Of a stretch of 64,000 nt of DNA, positions 1 through 14,000 are shown piece after piece. Under the pieces are notes generated by a model that was given only the letters and a program-made list of their open reading frames with translations, searched no databases and was not told the origin of the DNA. The stretch covers positions 89,183 to 153,182 of the forward strand of contig JADDOH010009991.1 of NCBI GenBank assembly GCA_016648135.1, given 5' to 3'. How positions within the stretch are numbered: position 1 is the first letter of the stretch; each line of letters starts with the position of its first letter. The position numbers were made by a program, and so were the translations under genes. The stretch is from Agrypnia vestita. Its lineage: Eukaryota > Arthropoda > Insecta > Trichoptera > Phryganeidae.

Positions 1-236
1 AAAAATATATTTTAAAAAATTCCTCCGTTAATTATTTCTGACAGCGATGACGCCACGAGCCGATTCCAAAGACTCGTTTTACATTCTACATTAACTTTTT
101 AAAAATATCGGTGAAAATTTTCAAATTATTAAAAAGGTCACACTTCAATTTAAGATTTGAAGTGTGCGCAGTTCACTTGCAAATGTGTGAAGTGTATACT
201 TTAGTACTTAGTACAGAGCGAACGCATCACTACTTA

Positions 237-382
237 GAGCCGGTTGTTTCAAGTTGGATTAAAGTAAGCGTTCTTTTAAAGCATAGATTTTTACGTTCTC
301 CACCAATCAGACGATCCGTTTTCGTAAAAATCTATGCTTTGATCGACCGCTTACTTTGATCGAACTTGAAGCAACTGGGCCT
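237..382. repeat. Palindromic MITE, family P, copy 1
   Basis: Near-palindromic 146-bp sequence. It opens with a GCCGGTTGTTTCAAGTTGG-like terminus and closes with the reverse complement (AACTTGAAGCAACTGGGCC). TTA flanks both ends, which would fit a short AT-rich target duplication. Three further copies lie at 7042-7166, 34070-34214 and 61977-62153. No coding capacity. Superfamily uncertain; a 3-bp TTA/TAA duplication would suggest PIF/Harbinger. Confidence 0.8.
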
Positions 383-622
383 TAATGAGTGTTTATTTTT
401 CAAAATTATCTTTAACGAATATCGTAATAAACGAGTTTTGGAATTTGTGTCAAAATTCATTAACATAAAGTCGATCTGCAGATCTCTATCGAGACAATGC
501 AGATTGTTGCGGGTCACGGCCATTAGTCAATAAAAAGAATCAATCAATCCGACGGCAATCACGTGATTCAAATAGGAGCTCGCATGCCCGTTAATTGACT
601 AATATTTGCGTCAGCTTGTTAA

Positions 623-1070
623 ATGCTTCGCAACCTGGTTCGGCAGGTCTCGGCCTCCAAAGTGGACGACAACGACACATCTGAAGACTTAGGTAATCAT
701 CCAATCACAACCATTATTAAAATAATTAATCATAACAAAGGAAACCTGAAAAGAAAATATTTTAAATTAATCTATGCCAGGGCTGAACTATGTACTTGGG
801 CATTTGCCTCGAGCATTTAGTGGGCTGTCGATTCGCACCCTATTGAACTTCAAATATATTCATTTTTCCATTTCATATTCCAATTCTTTGAGTGGCTTTT
901 TATCCGTTTGGGACTGGGTGGTCAATCCCGTTTCCTTTTGGTTATGGTACGAGTTGTTCGTGGGAGATACTGTCGAGTTCGAAACGATGAAGATACCTGT
1001 GCAATTACTTGATTTGTCCAAATTACTTTGTATAATGGTGGATGTTTTGCGGTTGCATATTCCCCGGTGA
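623..1070 (+). CDS. Possible two-exon small gene or gene relic, unrecognised
   Basis: An ATG at 623 opens 23 codons (begins MLRNLVRQVSASKV) of higher GC than the surroundings and ends at an AG|GTAATC donor at 692/693. An acceptor (ATGCCAG) at 780 follows after an 88-nt gap, a normal length for a short insect intron. Joining 692 to 781 keeps the frame open to a stop at 1068-1070, giving about 120 residues. The second part is Phe/Leu/Trp-rich and resembles no family I know. Codon use is not convincingly coding, so this may be a relic or chance. Joining exon 623-692 to the phospholipase exon at 4887 would hit a stop within two codons, so it is not that gene's first coding exon. Confidence 0.25.
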
Positions 1071-3780
1071 ACCCGACATAATTTTCATTTATTGTAAAGG
1101 CTGTATTGGCCTTTGTGATTGAATTTAGTCTCTTTTTGGCTGCTTATTTAAAAAATTTCGATATATTAGATAAATAGTTTATTACCTAATTCTCATTGTT
1201 TGTTAAATAAGATTACACTACCAATATGATTGTAAGTGATTATCCCTCACCACACACAACAATCTTTTTGGTGAGGTATAACATATAATAATAAATTGAT
1301 TGTTAATATTTGCTAGTTAATGTTTTTATAAAAGAAATAATATGTATTATCTATTAAATAAATTTTAAAAATTAATAAATATTTTCGATATTTATTAAAT
1401 TTTCTTTTGTCATCAAATTTGTTCCGTTTAGTTACTAAATTGATAATTATCGAATAATATAGATTTGGGAAAGAACATCTCGCACACAACTCAAGACATT
1501 AATCATAATTCAATACGTAATAATAAAAATCATATAAACACGTCTATAGATTATTTAACTTAACAAGTTTTCAGCAATTTTCCTAATTTTCATTTTATTT
1601 ATGTTTATAAAAACACAGTTTATAATTAAAAGTACAATACAAGTTGCAACAGAGCTACATCCTTTAGAGGCGGATTCCTGCCTTGATTATGAGTCGAAAA
1701 TATTCAAGTAACCATGACCTAATCAATTATGGACTAGCTCTGGTCTAGAGTCTAAAATCTAAAACGGAGAAAAGAAAGACAAAACAGGGAAAGAGGAAAT
1801 AAAAGTCACTTAAAAAAAATCCTACGACAAAGACTAGATAATCAATCATGTATAGAATAACCACTAGAAATTTCAAGTTAATCGATTAAGTGGTTGCGAG
1901 ATATTTTGGTCGCCGATTTTTAAAACATGGTTTCGAGTAAAACGTGTTTAAAAATTGAGTAATGAATAAATCGCGAAATTTTTCAACTTACGTAAAATCA
2001 TCGATTCTAGGTCCATAATATAAATCCTCCACCTTCCCACATCATCGAGTACTCTTCACAAACATAATAAAAATATGTCTAAAGTTTCTATTATGAAAGA
2101 GCCCAGCTGGCAGCTACCTGCTTGTAGCGCGGCGCCGTGTTGCGCGGCGCGTAATCAACAAAGGAATGCCACTATTATCACCTATAACTTTGTTATTTTT
2201 TTTAATTTTTACTTGAAATTTTCACCAGTCATTGTTAAGACCCCAAGGCTTAAGAAAATGCAAAAATTTCAAAATCGATTTTTCGGAAATGTCTAGGTAG
2301 GTAGGTATTCCCCTTTAATCCATTTTTAATTCGTGTCGGTTCAATTCGATTCGATCAATTTTTTTCATGAATTGTTTTAATGTGCCAACTACCAACTTGT
2401 GCCTCCTTTATCCCTGTGACAAATCCGGCCCTGTATATTATACAATAACTTTAAAAAATTACAAAATAACCTGAAGGTCTACAATTAAAGTAAAATACTA
2501 TTACTTCGTCATATATCTAGTATTTTTTGCACATATAAATTTTTTATTATTATTTTGAAAGTTTTAAAATATTGCATTAAACCAATTTTCATTCACTGTT
2601 CTTACCCATTCTTAAATTTATTTATTTTACATTTCTCAGGGATTTTCCGAGTTTTTTAAGATCTCCATATAAAAGGCAATCTGGAAAATAATTAACGGAG
2701 ATTTAGATTATTTATTTGCGATTAAGTTTTTGCATCATGTTTGTACATAATTAACACATTTCTAAATTTATTTATTAATTTTTTATATATATTCTATTAC
2801 AATGGCGGGTTTATAATAATAATGTTTATTCCAGCGTAACATGGTTGTAAGTGCAAGACCTGGTCTGCCATATAAATTATAAGTTACATATAATTAGGTT
2901 ATATTGAAGCATAATATAGGTACATAGAGAGAAAATATAAAAAAAGAGAAAAAAGAAGGAAAAGAAAAAAGACGAGCTATTAAATAATTAAAATAATTTA
3001 TACCATATTATAGCCATTTAAAAATTTCTTCCAATCAACCTTATAATTTGGTGGAACAGTCGAAATAGTTTTCCGAAATACGATATTAAAATAGCAAAAA
3101 TAGTTACTAGTTGAGTAGGAGATGGATAGGGACAAAGGGTTAAACTATATTTTGGGAATTGTAAAATTGCTTTAGTATGCTTTTGAAGATAATTATGGTC
3201 TGGTAATATATATATATAAGATAAACAGTAATCTGGTGATATATGTGCATAGGGATAGAATTTTTATATTTAAATCTAATTTAGAAATCTGTTATTTCCA
3301 GAATATTTTCCACACACTTATGTCAGGAATATATAGCGAATTGTAGTGCTTATCTAATTCTTGAATTCAGAAAAATAAAATTATAAAATATGCAAAAATT
3401 ATGTATTCGTAGTTTTCTCTTTAAAACGTCAAGACCAGCTCACTATTATTAACTTTTCTTATCAGTCTAACGTTTAATGGCTGGAAATATATAGATTTGA
3501 AATAACATTTCCAATTAGGTTACCTTTTATAATATTTTTGAATCCCACGTAGAAATTTTATTAAATTTCATTCATTTTTTCTCTGGACACTTTCAAAACC
3601 GGCATTGCTTTTGTTCTAGCAAAAATGTTATGAATATTGGAGCAGAAGACACTGATACCCCCGACATATTTGTCGACCACGTAGTAAAACGCTAAAGTTT
3701 TTTATTTCTACATTTTTATTTTTTAGAATTTGCTGCGGTTCACTTCTGAAATGTCAACATAGGCCCTAATTTCGGCTAAA
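1071..3780. other. AT-rich noncoding stretch
   Basis: I see no gene here. The sequence is AT-rich with short A/T runs. The only GC-rich patch is around 2098-2155 (GCGCGGCGCC-type), inside a 73-codon open frame that looks accidental. A segment near 2815-2885 read on the minus strand (ending in ATTATTATTATA) looks like a retroelement 3' tail, but I cannot name it. Confidence 0.5.
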
Positions 3781-4145
3781 TCCAAGATAATGGTCCCATT
3801 GCATGTACAACGAAAATGAGTATTTCACTATATTATTGAATGTGCTAATAACAAAATGAAAGATAATTTACGTTTAAATAGTAAGTATTAAATAAGATAT
3901 TACACTTTAAACTTCCGAAAAATGCACTGCATATTTTGACATTTCATAGACAATATATGAGGTTAGGTTAAGTTATTATGTTTGGTTTGGTTAGGTTATT
4001 AGGTTTGGTTAGGTTAGGTTATTAGGCTTGGTTTGTTTAATTTAGATTACGATTATTTTCGTTAGATTAAATTAACAGGACATTAAATTATATAGTGAAA
4101 TACTTATTTTCATTGTATGAACAGCGGGACCATATTCTTGGATTA
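3781..4145. repeat. Palindromic element with TTAGG-like core, copy 1
   Basis: The left end (TCCAAGATAATGGTCCCATT...) is repeated as an inverted copy at the right end (...GGGACCATATTCTTGGATTA), with about 60 bp of imperfect terminal repeat. The core (about 3960-4030) is a run of GGTTAGGTTATTAGGTTTGG-type units. A second copy in opposite orientation is at 60711-61123 and a core fragment is at 43905-44040. It looks like a non-autonomous DNA transposon. Confidence 0.75.
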
Positions 4146-4886
4146 TTCCACGAAAAAGAATGGCTGAAACTATTACGCCACACGCCGCAATTATTCGCGG
4201 ATAAAAGAGTATTTATTATTTATAAAATTTACGAACTGACAGTTTACCACTAGTCTATGTATTCTATGATTCTATGGAAAAATAGTAATTTGTCTTTGCT
4301 ATAGCTTCATGCGCCATCTGTGGACGAATCAAAGAACATAAATGTGCAGTTTGTTTCTTTGGTCATTTTAGTCAAGATAACTTCAGATATTTTTTTATTC
4401 GAAACTTTAATCTGGTTTACATCTTGGCTAGCTTAAAATTTTTTTCCTGTGATATAATAATTCCATTGTTATGGTAAAAAGCATACCTACAGCTAAACTT
4501 ATAGCACCTATTTATAAAGGAAACTATAATCAATAATTAGCCCACATTATAATTTTTATCAATAATAATAATTGTTATAATGTTTTAATAAATAATGCAA
4601 CATTCTGTGATCTTAAAATATTAAAAATTGATATATTATTTGTACTAAATTTAGACAAAATAATATACCTAACTTTTGGAGACCTCGGAGTTGCTAAGAA
4701 GCTAACAAAGTTGCTAAAGTACTTTGGGTTTGTGTAAAAAGATGTATGAATAATGAAGAAGTAAAAGATTATTGTTAGGATAGCAATGTGTGGTGTACTA
4801 TCTTTTCCACTTGCCCTTGAGAATAAAGAATAATGTAATGGTACATATTTAATAATACTTTATATGCCTACCTTTCTAATTTTCAG

Positions 4887-5046
4887 ATATGTAAATTACA
4901 ATGACAACTCTGACTGAGACAGCATTTGCTGTCCTTATCTTCCTCATTCCTCACATCCTCTGTAGTGTCCTGGTGGCTGACTTCACCATGTCCAGGATGA
5001 TAGAATTAACTTCCAAAGAACCTTACTGCAAGCTCCACAGTGACAG
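4887..5046 (+). CDS. PLA2-like coding exon 1 (signal peptide)
   Basis: Acceptor TTTTCAG precedes 4887, so a noncoding exon must lie upstream. I chose the ATG at 4901 because a TAA lies in frame just upstream (4892) and it opens a hydrophobic signal peptide (core AVLIFLIPHILCSVLVA). It encodes 48 residues plus two bases of an Arg codon, then the donor AG|GTAAAT at 5047. Confidence 0.85.
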
Positions 5047-8000
5047 GTAAATAAATATTATATGTACTGAGTTTTATTATATATTTTTTATTGTGTTTTA
5101 TATTGATGTCAAAATTACCCTTGCAATCAATTCAATTGTTTTTATTTGGGGGGGGGGGGTTATTTCATAAATGTATTTGAATATTTTTTATTCTTAAAAA
5201 TTTAATTAACTTCTATGCTTTGAGAAAAAATATATAATTTTATTACTTTTTTGTGGAAATAAATAAACTAATTATAATATAAATTATTACAAACCTTGCA
5301 CACTTCTTAAAAGTTAAGTCAAGTACTTTAGATTGTAGATTTTTATTTATTTATTTAATACTAGCTGTGCCCGCGCGGCTTCGCACGCGTAGATTTTTAG
5401 TACACTGTTTGAATCGTCATAGAATTTTCGCGAACCTTCTAGAACATTTCCTTCCAGAACTTTCAAGAAATTTATCGAATGTAAGGAACCTTCTAGACAC
5501 ACCGACACATTCCGCCACTCAGTTTAGAACCTTAAAGAACTTTCGGGAATTTTCTATAACCTTCTCCTTCCAGAACTTTCTAGAGCAGATTTTTACGGAA
5601 CCTTCTAGACTCACCGACACACTCAACGTGCTATCCACCACCATAACCACCGGTGGGTGGTTGTGGCTGGTTGTGGAGAAAACTTGGCGGAGAGGGAAAC
5701 ACGGGTTTCTTTTTATATATATATATATATGTTGATTTAATACAGTTTTATTACAATTTTTTTCCTAGTCTATTATAACTATAGGGATACATAAAATTTA
5801 TCGCTGTATCTCTCCAATAAGAGACTAACTACATATTGTGATTGGAGAGGGATTATTGTAAACACTGTCCCGGTCTCTTTTGAAATATAGTTTATATTTT
5901 TATTTTATGTTATACCGTCTTTAGGATTCAGTTTTTAACAAAAGTCCCAAAGCAATGATATCAAACTGGTCGCTATATTATTTACTTATACAGTTATATC
6001 ATGAAATTGAATTGGAGAAAATTAACAATTTTTTTACAGAATGGACTTTCTGAAACCGTAGTGGTTAAATACAAAGTTTATTCTAGTTAAATAGATAAAT
6101 AAATATCTATATAATGATGATTAGTATTAATATCAATAATTATGAACACAATTATATACTTATTATGTTTAAAAATCAATTGACAGAATGTTGTCTTCCC
6201 AAAAATATGTTGATAGGTAGAAGATGAAATTTCTCTTTTTTAATTACATAGACAATGCCCCTTAATGCATTGAAAATTGTTTGTTTACCCCTCTTAAATA
6301 ACTAAATTCACGGGAAAAACTTCAATTGAGCACTTCAAGAATAAATATATTTTTCATTTGTCTATTGAATATAGGTAAATAGACAAGGTTTATAAATTGT
6401 TTTGTTACTCTAGAATATTTATGTAAATATTGGTCTATTTGTTTTTTAATTTTATTTGTCTATTTATTTCGCTCAAACCTATCTTGATGTACAATGTACT
6501 TTGTTTATGATGTTTGATGTACATACAATGTTTTGTTTCTTTGTGAATCCCACAAGAATTTGTGAAAATTAGCATCCACGGTCTCACGGAAAGGGAAAGG
6601 AAACCTCATGCTTGGCCATATTGATTCATGACAATATTGATCATAGTGGTTGTTTATTTTTGCAGGGGCGTAATTCAGAAAATGGTGCTGAGTTCTGACC
6701 CCAGAAAGGTGCGGCAGATGACCAATGGAGCCATCGCAGCCCTGTCGGCGGCCTGCTTAGACCAAACTCTCTCCTCGTCTCACCAGGGAGGGTTCGTGTA
6801 TCCCGGTACCAAGTGGTGCGGGCCAGGTTAGCTTATCCCCCATCGCTTGCCTTACCAGTTTTCATTGTGGATTATAAGATGTGTGTTCATTTCATTTTTT
6901 TATTTTTGGTTATAAGTTGCAGTTTGCATTACACTGTCACCTAACACTAATTTTATTATATTTTAATTAAAGAGATAAATACAGAGATATGGATAATACA
7001 TACATACAAGCAGAAAATGGATATGTTAACTCTCCAATCAAGGCCCGGTTGTTTCAAGTTGAATGAAAGTAAAAGATTGTTTAAAGAATAGATTTTGGCA
7101 TTCTCCACCAATCAAACGATTCGTTTCCGTAAAAATATATGCTTTAAACTTTGAAACAACCGGGCCTAAGAGTGTCTTCTTCATACACATTAGAGAAATA
7201 ATTTTAAAAAATCACTCAAAAACAGACAATAAAAGAATTTTGAACATTGAAAATAATGCTATACAGCAGATAAACACAAAAACATCTTGCCAAAATATAT
7301 GAAATAGTGGTTCCGAAACCAGTTGGTATTACTAAAAATATAGTAATTTAAACCAAGTGAATTAGTGTTTAAATTAATTTGCAATGAATAACCACAAAGT
7401 TATAGCCAATTACAGCAGTATTTCAGTAAATATTATGTACTTAATAAAAACTGAGTAATTTGATACATAATGTGCTTTACCTTTCATCACTCTTTATATT
7501 CGCTGGGGGAGGCAGAGAACACCTCACTTGTCTCCTGACAAAACTCTCTCATTCTAATGTCTTCTCATGGATTTTCTTGACCGTTGAAACTTCTAAAAGT
7601 GTATCTTTAAATGTGTATCCTGGTTTACCTAGTCGTACCAGGTAATTTTTCTTTTAAACAGGCCAAGAGGACCAATTCAAAAGCGAAACACATCGCAAAA
7701 CACCCAGGCTTGAGTAAATCACACAGATTAATAGTGACCTCACCAGGAATCGAACCCAGAACCCTCGGTGCGAGAAGACAGTGTCACGCCCACTGGGCTA
7801 CAGGAGCCGCCAAGATTTTTTGTGTTTCGTGGGCCGCCATTTCTCAAATCCATTTCTTGTATTTCTAGCGCCACAAAATACTTTCCATATCATTCTTACC
7901 ATCCTCTTACTCATTACTAAACCACTATATGACCAAACCACCTATTTTATCTTATTTACAATGTTAAAATCAGTTCAGCTTTGCATTCACTTCTAATTTA

Positions 8001-11000
8001 TTCTTTCTTCGCTGTATCATAAATAAATTTGTGTGACCTCATTTCCATAATTGAGCATAATGAGTGGCAAGGTTAGACTGAAGTGAAAAACATGCTTTTG
8101 CTTCCATAACTTTATTTCAACAACTATACAAACTGCCAAGAGAGCGCCAGTTATTGTTTTGGAGGTAAGTTTATAGAACTCCATGATCACATACATGAAA
8201 ATAAAAACACACTTGTTTATTCAGTGTTTGTGATTGGATTAATAATGGCCTCATAAGGTGAAACGCCTGTCAATAATTGTGTTTTTATTTTTACATGTGA
8301 CAAATATCTTTGGTGGAATATCTTCTAATTGCCGCCCTCACGCACATCCTTTCATTAATTCTTTAAAAAGTTTTTTTCTTTTATAAACAGAATTTGCTCC
8401 TTTCATGACGATAATTAGTGCACTTTCTCTTAGCCTTTTGGAATTAACATTTTTATGATAAACCACGGATCTTTAGAACTCTCTCATTATTCAAAGCTAA
8501 CAGAACAGCAAATGATTAAGCAAGCAAATTCAGCTTGAAAAATAGGAAGCTAGCTGAAGATTATATATAATACATCCTTTAATGGACTAAACATTGTACC
8601 ATCAGTGATAGTACTTGGTAGGCCTGCAACGTACAGATTATTGAAATGAGAACTAGCCCTTTAGAATGCTTAGTTTCATTTCATCAAAGGTAATTCTTTA
8701 GTAATATATTATATTCCCAGGAAACCGGGCTTCTTCGTACAAAGATCTGGGAATACACTCCGCAGAAGACCGCTGCTGCAGGGAGCATGACCACTGTCCC
8801 GCAGCCCTAGCTCCAGGAGAGTGTCGCCGGAGCGTTTGCAATCGGGGCCGCTTCACGCGCTCACACTGCGACTGTGACGCTAGGTTCAGGCGGTGCCTAC
8901 AGGCACTCAATACAGGTCAGCGTGAATACAGATGTCTCAATGAATATTTTAATTATACAGTGATATATATGATATTAAATTATTATATGATATACGAGGT
9001 ATGATCAAAAAATACGGTGAATAATGTTATTATAAACAATGAAATAAGTTTATGACAAATTTGACTTTTTCTCCTTGGCTGGCGATGCACTTATCCCAAC
9101 GGTGGTTCCATGATTGGAAGCATTTCTAAAAGGCTTCTTTCGGAAGGGCCTTCAGCTGCTCTGTCGTGGCCTTCTCAATGTCGGGAAAGATGTTGAAAAT
9201 TGTCCATTTATTTTTGAGAAGACTCGTAAGTTGCATGGTGCCAAATCCAAGGACTGAATTTTTTTTTGGCTAATAACCCGCGGATCAGAAGCGAGATGTG
9301 GCTCGGCACGCTGTTGTGATGCAGCATTTACTCATCTCATTTGCAAATTATTAGTTAAAATGCTTTGCGCGGACCTATACGAGATGTTCAGTTCTTCAGC
9401 AAGCTCTCGAATAGTCAATCGCCTGTTTGAGGGAATCATTTTTGAAATTTATTGCACGCTTTCCTGTGTTTCTGAGGTCGAAGAACCTCCCAACCTTTGT
9501 CGTCTTGAACAGACTCATTTCCGCTTTTAAATCACTTGTAAACAGTCTTCATGGTCATCGCAATATTGCCATACACTGATTTTAATATTCTATGAGCTTC
9601 TTTGACACTCTTTTGCAACTTGAATCAAAACACGCGTTGTTAAGAAATCCATGATGCGCGACTCTCCGGGCTCTGGAAGGGTCCTGATAGGTTGCACTGT
9701 TCTTACTTGTCACTATTATTATCAAAGGAAGAGGCTACTGGGATCAATACTTCTCATCAATATAGCGTCAACAGTTGCTGCTATAAAAATTCATTCACCG
9801 TATTTTTTTATGACACCTCGTAGGTATTATATCTAAAGGATTTAATAATAATGTAAAGGAGCTAACAATGGTATAACAATTCATCTTGGAAATACGGTAC
9901 GATCTCAGTGATCCGGGAATGCATTAACTGGTTTGTATGTTAACCGCGTAAGTAAAAAGAAAATGTTTAAAACATTCTAAAATGTATAAAAACAAGTAGT
10001 TTATCGCTTTAGTGGTGATGACGCTCGCCTAGTGATCTGATGGTCGGTGGTTCTAGCCCCATCCAGGACACCAGTAAGTTAGTCCTATTTTCATAGCACA
10101 AGCATTTAGCTTGATTTGAAAATAGTAAGAATATTGATGTGACACATATTCCGTGTTCGTATCTCTATTTATTTTAAAACAAACATAGAAAGAAGAAAAA
10201 ATAGAATGAAAATTATAATAATAATAATAATTTCTCTTTCCCGTAAGCCCATAGCTTCCTGTAGACTCAAAACTCAAGCACGCAGTGACTTGACGACATA
10301 GCCACTATTGCTTCTCCGTAATCTCTCAAAAATATACTATATATACTACACATTATAAAAGCAGGGCTTAGCTAAGACACTAACCATTAATTTATGCCTC
10401 CCCCGTGATTTTTCACGGGTGTATGGCTAGTAACAGATAATAAAATACTAAGACGCCTCGTGATCCAATGGTCGTGGGTTCGAATCTCAGCCCAGACTAG
10501 CAAGTTAGTCCTATTTTCATAGCACAAGCGTTTAGCTTAGTTTGAAAATAGTAAGAATATTGATGTGACACGTATTCCGTGTTCGCATCTCTATTTTTTT
10601 TTAAAAAAATTTAAAAAAAAAAAAAAATTAATAAATTGTGAACTGGAAATCCCCACATTGAAGTGCAAAATTATTATTTGGGAGCGCTTATATTCAATGT
10701 TAGTGTTTTCAGATTGGGGCTTTTGTATACATGATATTTTTTTCCCAGACAGTCAAGGATCTAGTGTGTAACAATATCCATCAACATAATTCGATGAAAT
10801 GTTAAAACATTTTTTATAAATGTTTACTAGACTTCAAATGTAGGTACAGATATTTAAGTTTGTATTTGTGATGGTTACAAATCATTTGTATTTTTCTCGT
10901 CCTATATGCCCATACAAAATGACAGCCATGGCCACTTTCTATACCCGTTGTTTTCATAAACTTTTTTTTATTTGAGAGATATTTATCTTTTACTAAAGAT

Positions 11001-14000
11001 GTTTTTGAATAGCATCCATCATGTGCATTATTTTACCCCTTGAGACTTTTTTCATAAACACATAAAAAATTGCCAAAATTAAGTTTGCCACTTAACCATG
11101 CTACTCATAAGTTCTGATTAATTAAAAAAGCCCTATTTTTCAGAGACTGCAAACACTCTTGGAGCAGTTTTCTTTAATGTGGTCCAAGTGACATGTTTCA
11201 AGGAAAGACGACCATGTTCTCAATGGCAAAAGTAAGTACATAACTAATAATTTTTCAACTTAGCTGCTTCACGTTATATACAATAACTTTTCATTCAATT
11301 TCTGTATTTACTTATTTAATGCCCTTTAGGGCTTTTACATACAACTAGTGATGGTATTTTAACCGGTGACACACTAACCGTTATCTGAAATTGGTATCGA
11401 TGATTAGTAACTGGTTTCTCATAATTTGACAGACAGCCATCGGTATTAGATAATGGTTTTATCTCAGTTACCAATCATCAATACAATCAGATACAAATCT
11501 TAAATAACTGTACCATTTGTAACCGGTTAAAAGAACAGTTTGATCATTACTACATACAACACAGGTAAGGTATTACAATATTATGTAATTAAATCTAAAA
11601 TTATGACATTAAAATCATAGAAAAGATCTCATTCCAATACTTCTTTCTTGTTCCTTCAGAATCATTGCCCATTTTTTGTTTAATGTTTTCATTTATTCAC
11701 ACCAGAGCCCAGAATCAGAGATGTGATTCAACTCCGGTGTTCGTCAATATGCCAAGATATCGAGACTACAGAAACCCTTATTCCTTGAAGAACCTGTTCC
11801 TTCTCGGTGACAACCAGGTAGCGAGGTTCAACCAAGGCATCACCGTTGCTCTCGGATCAGCCATTAAAAGCATTACAAATTTTTTTGATTAGAAAAAAAT
11901 TCTTTTGTAATGGAGGTCATTTTGGACATGAAGATGCCTTATTCGATTTATTGCATAACTGTGGTTATTCAGTGGTTCGTGTTTTAGCTAATCATTTTAC
12001 ATCCCAGCACCGAGTGGTGTACACATTGTCGGCAGAATGGATGGGTAGCCACAGTTTTTTGCAGACAGAAAACAATAAAACAAAATGGCAAATTAGCTGT
12101 TTTCACAAATTGGAAGGATGGATGGTATGAAGGATGGTTACCACAATATTTTGAGTAATATATAATACTTATTTTATTTTTTTCATTCAGATGGCATTCA
12201 TTTTCTATAAAATGAATGCCATCTGTATCTATATATCTATATATACACTGTTCATCAATACTATGAAATTAAATGGATGATTGTTTCAGCTGTCTAGGCC
12301 ATATCAACTGATAAAACGTGTGGTGAACTTATATGTATACAAAAATATACCTGTTTCAAAAAACTACATACATACTTAAATAATGTTATTGTATGTATTA
12401 TATTATCCCTGTTTCCATTATCACTTTGACATAGTGTAAATTTAGATTCGGTATGAAACATAAAATAGAAATAAAGGAAAGTTTTACTGCTTACAACCTA
12501 ATATATTTATGTAATAATTATAATTATACCCAACACTGTAACAAATTTTTGTATAAGTAGGTACAAGCTCACCACATTTCTGTGTATTATCAGTTGTTAA
12601 TGGCCTAATCAGCCGGATTTATTTTTATTTATTTTTTAAATTATAGATAAAAAAAATCATGTTTTGCATTTACTAATTTGGTAGTTGAAACAACTATGAA
12701 AATTACGTAATTCTTATCTTACATAGTATGAAGTTATGAGGGAAACGCAGTGCAGGAAAAAGATGTATTTTCTGGTTGAAGAACTCGCGGAAATGATTCC
12801 ATTGCAGGTCCTCGGCCATTGTTTAGAGCGCCTGCCTCTAAGTCCAAATATGTAGTTATGATTTAAAACCTCCACAAAAGAGTGGAACATTGTGGAAGAA
12901 TAAAATATTATTGCAACTGATATAAGCATACAGTTTGTGTACCTGAATATTTTAAGCTATACCTAATAAGATTTTAAATTAAATATTTATGTTATTTAAA
13001 TGTCTCGTAATCTTATTTTAAAGCATAAGATGAAATTCATAGATTGTAAGCAATGAAAACATTTGAAGATCTTGATAAATGTGAAACTTTGCCTTTGCTG
13101 GATGTGTAATAAATATTTTTTCATTTCCGTAGTCACAGAAGATATGCAGAGATTGATGAGTGATATATAGAGTAATACTCTTTGTTAGGTCATCCTATAA
13201 TTTTTATCCACGATAGCAAAAAATGGAATTATAAAATTTCAAAAATCATTTCTCACATTTATTAATAAATAAAAAATTGCTCAATACAGCCCACTCTAAT
13301 ATATCAGTTCAAGGACCAGACTACTGTCGCAAAGCAAAAATAATTGTAAAGTGAAGCGAGAATTGCATATTGCCTTTTTTTTCATGAGTGTATGAATATT
13401 ATATCTACAGAAGACAAGATACCAAATTTGTTCTTACTATTTAATAGATAAAACTTCATTTTACATGTAAATAGTAAGTACTAGAGGAGTATAAAAGCAA
13501 AGGCAGCAATATCTAAAAAAAATTAAGTTGTTTAATGCAGTGAAATTTAAGGATTTGATAGGAAATGTAGATCTATTCCTTCCAAAATCATGATTGAAAT
13601 CACTTTTAAAAGCAAAGACAACAATATTCTCGTGGTGTAAAAAATATTCACTTCAATCAATCAACCCCCTAGCGCCCTTGATGTGAGTACTCATGAAAAC
13701 AGTGCTATATAAATATCCAATTATTATTGTCACGTGACAAAATGGCCGCTTCATACTAAAGTGAGATTTTAAACAGCAATATCCAGCTATGTAAATAGTA
13801 AAAGCAGCAATCCCCACTATTTGTTAGCAAACATTGCAAAAATTGCCTGTCACAACACAAATATTTTCTAGTGAGACAGGCACAGTCCGACGGAAATTTT
13901 TATATTCAACATAAATAGAAATAAACAAAAACCAAATAAAAACGCAGCATTATCCATATTTAAAAGTTAAATATTTGAGTCGTATATTTCCAGATACCGC

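Noticed and set aside
3955..4032. Telomere (TTAGG)n
   Set aside because: Degenerate units inside a palindromic transposon-like element that also occurs at 60.7 kb; not terminal.
10011..10605. tRNA-like heads with B boxes
   Set aside because: The sequence after the B box matches the SINE body, not a tRNA 3' half, and the same unit recurs at least six times.
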